Part shown: positions 61,601 to 64,000 of the stretch, piece by piece
How the letters are laid out: the number at the start of each line of letters is the position of its first letter
Position numbering within the stretch: position 1 is the stretch's first letter
Source: Candidatus Poribacteria bacterium
Lineage (GTDB): Bacteria > Poribacteria > WGA-4E > WGA-3G
DNA length: 64,000 nt
Assembly (NCBI GenBank): GCA_022821965.1
Contig: JAJECN010000002.1
Location: 181,900-245,899, forward strand
Direction: 5' to 3'
The notes under the pieces: model-generated
What the model was told of the DNA's origin: nothing
The model's input: only the letters and a program-made list of their open reading frames with translations
Database searches by the model: none
Translations under genes and position numbers: made by a program

Positions 61601-62558
61601 TCGAGCCGACTCTGGTGGGACTGAGACGGCACAAAAATCCGGCGGACAGATTTACGCCACCACAGATGGCGGCAAGACCTGGCACCATCAATTTGGCGAA
61701 GCACCCGATAACTTCCGAGATGTGATGTTTCTCGACGAGCAAAACGGTTGGGTTGCGGGAGATAACGGTGTTCTGCTGTCAACAGAGGACGGTGGAGAAA
61801 ATTGGAAGCGTTTGGAGAGCAGCACGACTGACCGCATCGTCGATGTCCACTTCATCAGTCTTGAGCCAAAATGGGGATGGGCGATGGAGCGCGACGGTGG
61901 CATGCTTTACACAGCGAACGGTGAAGACTGGTTAACAGAAAACAACCAAGAACTTCCGCCCGGCTTTGACATATCCATAAATGAGGTTGCCTTCGGCAAT
62001 TTTTCTGAAGGGTGGGCTGTCGGTGAGAATGGAGATATTCTTCACAATCTGGACGGCGGTCCGATTTGGAAATTTCAGCGCACGTCAACCGGTAAAAACC
62101 TTACAGGCATTGATATGAAATTTGCACCGCTCGGTTGGGCGGTTGGAACCAATGGGGTCATCCAGCGAACCGTCAACGGTGGCGAATATTGGAAATTCCA
62201 CGAAACGCACGCAGGCTACGACCTTTACGGCGTGTCGTTCATCACGAAAAGAAAAGGCTGGGCAGTCGGACGCGCGGGAATTATCTTATCCACCACTGAC
62301 GGCGGATTTACTTGGGAGTCAAAGTTGAGCGGTATGTCGGAAACGCTTTACGATATTTTGGCACTCTCTGAACAGGAACTCTACGCAGTCGGTGCCGCTG
62401 GGACTATCATTCATTCGACAGATGGCGGTGAAACGTGGAAACGAGAGCATACCGGCGTTGACAATGACTTGTATGCTATTACACGTGTTAAAGATGCAGA
62501 TACACTGTGGGTCGTTGGGCAAGGAGGCATTGTGCTACATCGTCACTCAGATAATTAA
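58692..62558 (+). CDS. Giant YCF48-repeat lipoprotein, copy B
   Basis: This 1288-residue lipoprotein (lipid Cys 26 in FLFTGC) is a paralogue of the gene at 52267-56124, with the same 28 or so YCF48 repeats and the same acidic linker near residue 605 (IDEKPIEPIESHWE). It starts after AAGGAG, 22 bp after the sigma-propeller gene, so the two are probably one operon. The ends differ from copy A at about a fifth of residues, but residues from about 334 to 484 are identical over about 151 residues. Together with the duplicate gene order, this is a tandem duplication of a two-gene module. Confidence 0.92.
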   Translation: MKKIFQYITCFSIATLFGILFLFTGCVKKEITRIADWQTHFTDIYFADAKHGWIVGHQGWILHTADGGVSWEKQTVNTHEDFKAVYFTNLRNGWAVGDKGLIAITDDGGRHWTLQKNQAHALLMDVFFTNSKTGWIAGQNGLLHTQNDGKTWHHQKATGGFGLGGIWFIDKQRGWIVGDYDRIFVTTDGSQTWRRQDNFVREDQTTTVCNFHTVFFTNPFNGWIGGTDGTIFHTTNGGTEWRGQDSRLPPVYGHVRPPVNDFHFIDDDYGVAVAHGGFITRTEDGGDNWRLSETPTKNDLMGVHFTSPKEAWAVGWNGTLLHSIDGGVTWDMKSGTTADDLQSVAFADADRAVAVGEKGTIATSNDSGKTWTNIEMDTWHRIRNLSFVTDKEGWAVGDGGLILHTTDAGQTWERQTSGWWYTLNALHFINPKKGWIVGDLGTVLHTTDGGETWTQQAPRYFHEMIKGIFFLNDTEGWVVGWPGIVFHTTDGGLTWKRQNSNSYNELYAAYFIDRHIGWVVGQFGEILHTFDGGKTWKFQRSGTQANLNKVYFADANHGLIVGDEGVILTTINGGMTWELQKSGTSNDLYSFSLSPDGILVVGEGGIAMRYSVDTEQFIVELPPAAQDIEIDEKPIEPIESHWEIVRQGALQTHFTDTYFLSTQVGWAVGGNGTILHTTNGGKTWQLQQSGVTEALQRIVFVDENHGWIGGQGVLLRTGNGGKAWQVIREEDLNSSHSGARSYGSIRAIHFINPKQGWIGVDRGQILRTTNGGETWTPQQTGATQQSITDLHFINSKEGWAVAPQRRTGGLILHTVDGGDYWEIQARTHNRCIGVHFLDATSGWVVMGNGTSLLTTDGGENWKRDLEAEREIKGTSLGLQLQTVKFRNHAEAWGIGIDGMILTTQNQGKNWKLLHTSSRGETENNEPESWVDRMAHEQSDPLLTQITNAYFLADGHGWAVGAERIYERDVHRADSGGTETAQKSGGQIYATTDGGKTWHHQFGEAPDNFRDVMFLDEQNGWVAGDNGVLLSTEDGGENWKRLESSTTDRIVDVHFISLEPKWGWAMERDGGMLYTANGEDWLTENNQELPPGFDISINEVAFGNFSEGWAVGENGDILHNLDGGPIWKFQRTSTGKNLTGIDMKFAPLGWAVGTNGVIQRTVNGGEYWKFHETHAGYDLYGVSFITKRKGWAVGRAGIILSTTDGGFTWESKLSGMSETLYDILALSEQELYAVGAAGTIIHSTDGGETWKREHTGVDNDLYAITRVKDADTLWVVGQGGIVLHRHSDN

Positions 62559-62589
62559 TCGACACCACAAAAGCCATTTAGTACTTCAT

Positions 62590-62672
62590 AACCTAAGTTG
62601 CTACCTAACAGATTCTATACATTTGAACACAAGGTTTTCTATAAAAAATGTTTCTTTGCACCCGATAGGGTG
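62590..62672. repeat. Intergenic repeat related to 18203-18276
   Basis: acctaagttgctacctaaca (62590 on) matches aacccaagttgctactaaca at 18203. A hairpin CACCC-gata-GGGTG lies at 62659-62672, corresponding to the CACCCC/GGGGTG hairpin of the other copy. Confidence 0.55.
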
Positions 62673-62758
62673 TTTGTTATACTTGTAGAGGTAGGTCTTG
62701 TGCCTACCGCGCAACCTCTTTGGTTTGCTACGTCCTCAAAAAGGTAGGAGAAATGAAA

Positions 62759-63856
62759 ATGACCAGATTAGTAAAACTTATTCTACTCTTCACCCTTGTT
62801 ACGTTTCAAATAAACACTTTCGCTCAGAATTTACCCACAGGTGCCATAGCCGAAATAAATGTGGGTGAAGGTCCTGTTAACGCTATAACCTACTCCCGTT
62901 CTGCAAATCGGATTGCTATTGCAGCAGCAAACAATATCCACATCTATGATGCGGACACGTATGAAGAAATAATGGTATTTGTCGGACATACTGATTCGGT
63001 GTTAGCGGTTGCTTTTTCTCCGAATAGCAAACTTTTGGTGAGTGGGAGTTCGGACGAGACGGTAAGCTTATGGAATGCAGACACCGGAGAACTCATACGG
63101 ACCCGGGAAGAGCATACGGGACCTGTCAATGCTGTCGCGTTTACTCCCAATGGTGAAAAGTTTTGGAGTGCTAGCAACGAAGACGGAGCAATTTGCTCAT
63201 GGCATTCAATTGATGGTGGAGAGGATGCCAAAATGGCCTACATGCCTACGGATGTGTTTACGGCGACAGCGTTTTCCTTTGGTGGTGAAACCTCCGCCAG
63301 GGCGTTTGACAGCTTCTCCGACGAAGCTATAGTTAAGGCTTTTTCCAAGGCTGGTCGAAAAGTTGACGGAGGTTTCGTTCGCCTCACTGGAATTTACCAG
63401 GGAGGACACAGTGGATTTATTTCAACTGAACACACAGATTCGGTTAATGTGTTAGCCCTCTATGCAAGTGGGAAAACCGTTGTGACAGGGAGTGCAGACA
63501 AAACGATCCAGTTATGGAATATAGAAGACTTATGGGATATAGAAGACACTGATCCTACTAAACTTCTACATACGCTTACAGGACATGCCGGAGGAATCAC
63601 TGCTATGGATTTCTCTGTGAACGGCAAGCTCCTTGCCAGTGGGAGTACAGATAAGACGGTTCGGTTGTGGGACGTTGCGACTGGGCAGCACCTTCACTCA
63701 CTTACAAGGCATGCAGCCGAAATCAGAGCGGTGGCGTTCTTGGGAGACAAAGCACTTGCTGGAACAGCATCCGCGAGAGATAAAGCACTTGCCAGTGGGA
63801 GTTCAGATGGCACAGTTCTCATCTGGGGTCTGGATGAAATCATGTCAAACGACTAA
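62759..63856 (+). CDS. Exported WD40-repeat protein
   Basis: I start it at ATG 62759 (MTRLVKLILLFTLVTFQINTFAQ, a good signal peptide), since GGAG is eight bases upstream; ATG 62753 is too close. The mature protein has about seven WD40 blades: HTDSVLAVAFSPNSKLLVSG followed by SSDETVSLWNADTG, HTGPVNAVAFTPNGEKFWSA, HTDSVNVLALYASGKTVVTG, HAGGITAMDFSVNGKLLASG with STDKTVRLWDV, and SSDGTVLIWGLDE. A single propeller outside the cytoplasm, binding proteins or ligands. It comes after the YCF48 lipoprotein but has its own leader. Function unknown. Confidence 0.88.
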   Translation: MTRLVKLILLFTLVTFQINTFAQNLPTGAIAEINVGEGPVNAITYSRSANRIAIAAANNIHIYDADTYEEIMVFVGHTDSVLAVAFSPNSKLLVSGSSDETVSLWNADTGELIRTREEHTGPVNAVAFTPNGEKFWSASNEDGAICSWHSIDGGEDAKMAYMPTDVFTATAFSFGGETSARAFDSFSDEAIVKAFSKAGRKVDGGFVRLTGIYQGGHSGFISTEHTDSVNVLALYASGKTVVTGSADKTIQLWNIEDLWDIEDTDPTKLLHTLTGHAGGITAMDFSVNGKLLASGSTDKTVRLWDVATGQHLHSLTRHAAEIRAVAFLGDKALAGTASARDKALASGSSDGTVLIWGLDEIMSND

Positions 63857-64000
63857 TTATGAACTCATAGCGAGTACGCGCTAAGAATGGTTGAAAGTCG
63901 TGCGAAAGTTAATCATAGAATATGCGAGATACCGAAATCCTAAACGCGTTTCTCTAAGTTTATCGTAGCTAATGGCAAGTCTTCGATAAGTATCTTGCCA
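63857..64000. other. Non-coding right edge with possible hairpin
   Basis: No gene is seen in these 144 bases. TGGCAAG (63973-63979) and CTTGCCA (63994-64000) pair over 7 bp at the very edge, so the partner structure may continue outside. Confidence 0.35.

Noticed and set aside
52267..62558. Possible assembly duplication of the propeller/lipoprotein module
   Set aside because: The two copies differ at many positions over most of their length and one has the sigma domain, so the duplication is real in the sequence; only the near-identical central tract needs read-level checking.

Overview
The window looks like a chromosomal segment of an uncultivated, sponge- or marine-associated didermal bacterium. 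The mix fits Candidatus Poribacteria best: a Gram-negative type II secretion system, many lipoproteins and secreted propeller/LamG proteins, a phytanoyl-CoA dioxygenase, a GH101-related hydrolase, Uma2 nucleases, a SUMF1 protein, and abundant dispersed palindromic intergenic repeats. That assignment is inference from gene content; there is no rRNA or other phylogenetic marker here.

Layout. 1-11,138 (minus strand): one long type II secretion/type IV-pilus-like cluster read as gspE, a secreted concanavalin-like protein, gspF, gspG, gspH, gspI, gspJ, gspK, a PilM/GspL-PilN fusion, and a PilO/GspM-like gene that runs off the left edge. Four copies of a CTGATAGCC-type repeat sit in this cluster, one of them in frame inside the PilM-like gene. 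11,528-18,125 (minus): HEAT-repeat protein, DUF3352 protein, sodium symporter with its DUF4212 small subunit, and an AAA ATPase with a PD-(D/E)XK tail. 18,385-25,294: gmhA, a double-domain iron-type ABC permease, a SUMF1 lipoprotein, then divergently an ABC ATPase from a near-consensus promoter and a TPP enzyme. 25,311-27,097 (minus): a restriction-modification pair with strong resemblance to EcoRV and M.EcoRV. 27,197-34,230 (minus): PhyH oxygenase, tRNA-Asn, lipoprotein, rhodanese, two BolA-like small proteins, GH101-related enzyme, TIM-barrel isomerase, two Uma2 genes. 34,327-41,489 (plus): HTH-metallo-beta-lactamase fusion, DppBC-like permeases, a ceruloplasmin-like multicopper oxidase beside FbpA and FbpB, and a lipoprotein. 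41,603-44,819: DUF4956 protein and CotH protein. 44,995-48,339: ECF sigma, anti-sigma with a duplicated zinc domain, RseB-like protein, dienelactone hydrolase. 48,442-50,860: decayed PIN gene with its small partner, SDR, and a LamG protein behind a sigma-54-like promoter.

50,964-62,558 is the most unusual part: a tandemly duplicated two-gene module, [Reg_prop beta-propeller] + [giant YCF48-repeat lipoprotein of about 28 repeats]. In the first copy the propeller is a plain exported protein. In the second it is the C-terminal half of an ECF sigma factor, joined through one membrane segment, so the gene encodes what looks like a membrane-tethered sigma factor with its own extracytoplasmic sensor. 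Two 55-bp direct repeats lie just upstream. A central tract of the two giant lipoproteins is nearly identical, as if homogenised by gene conversion. The window ends with a secreted WD40 protein.
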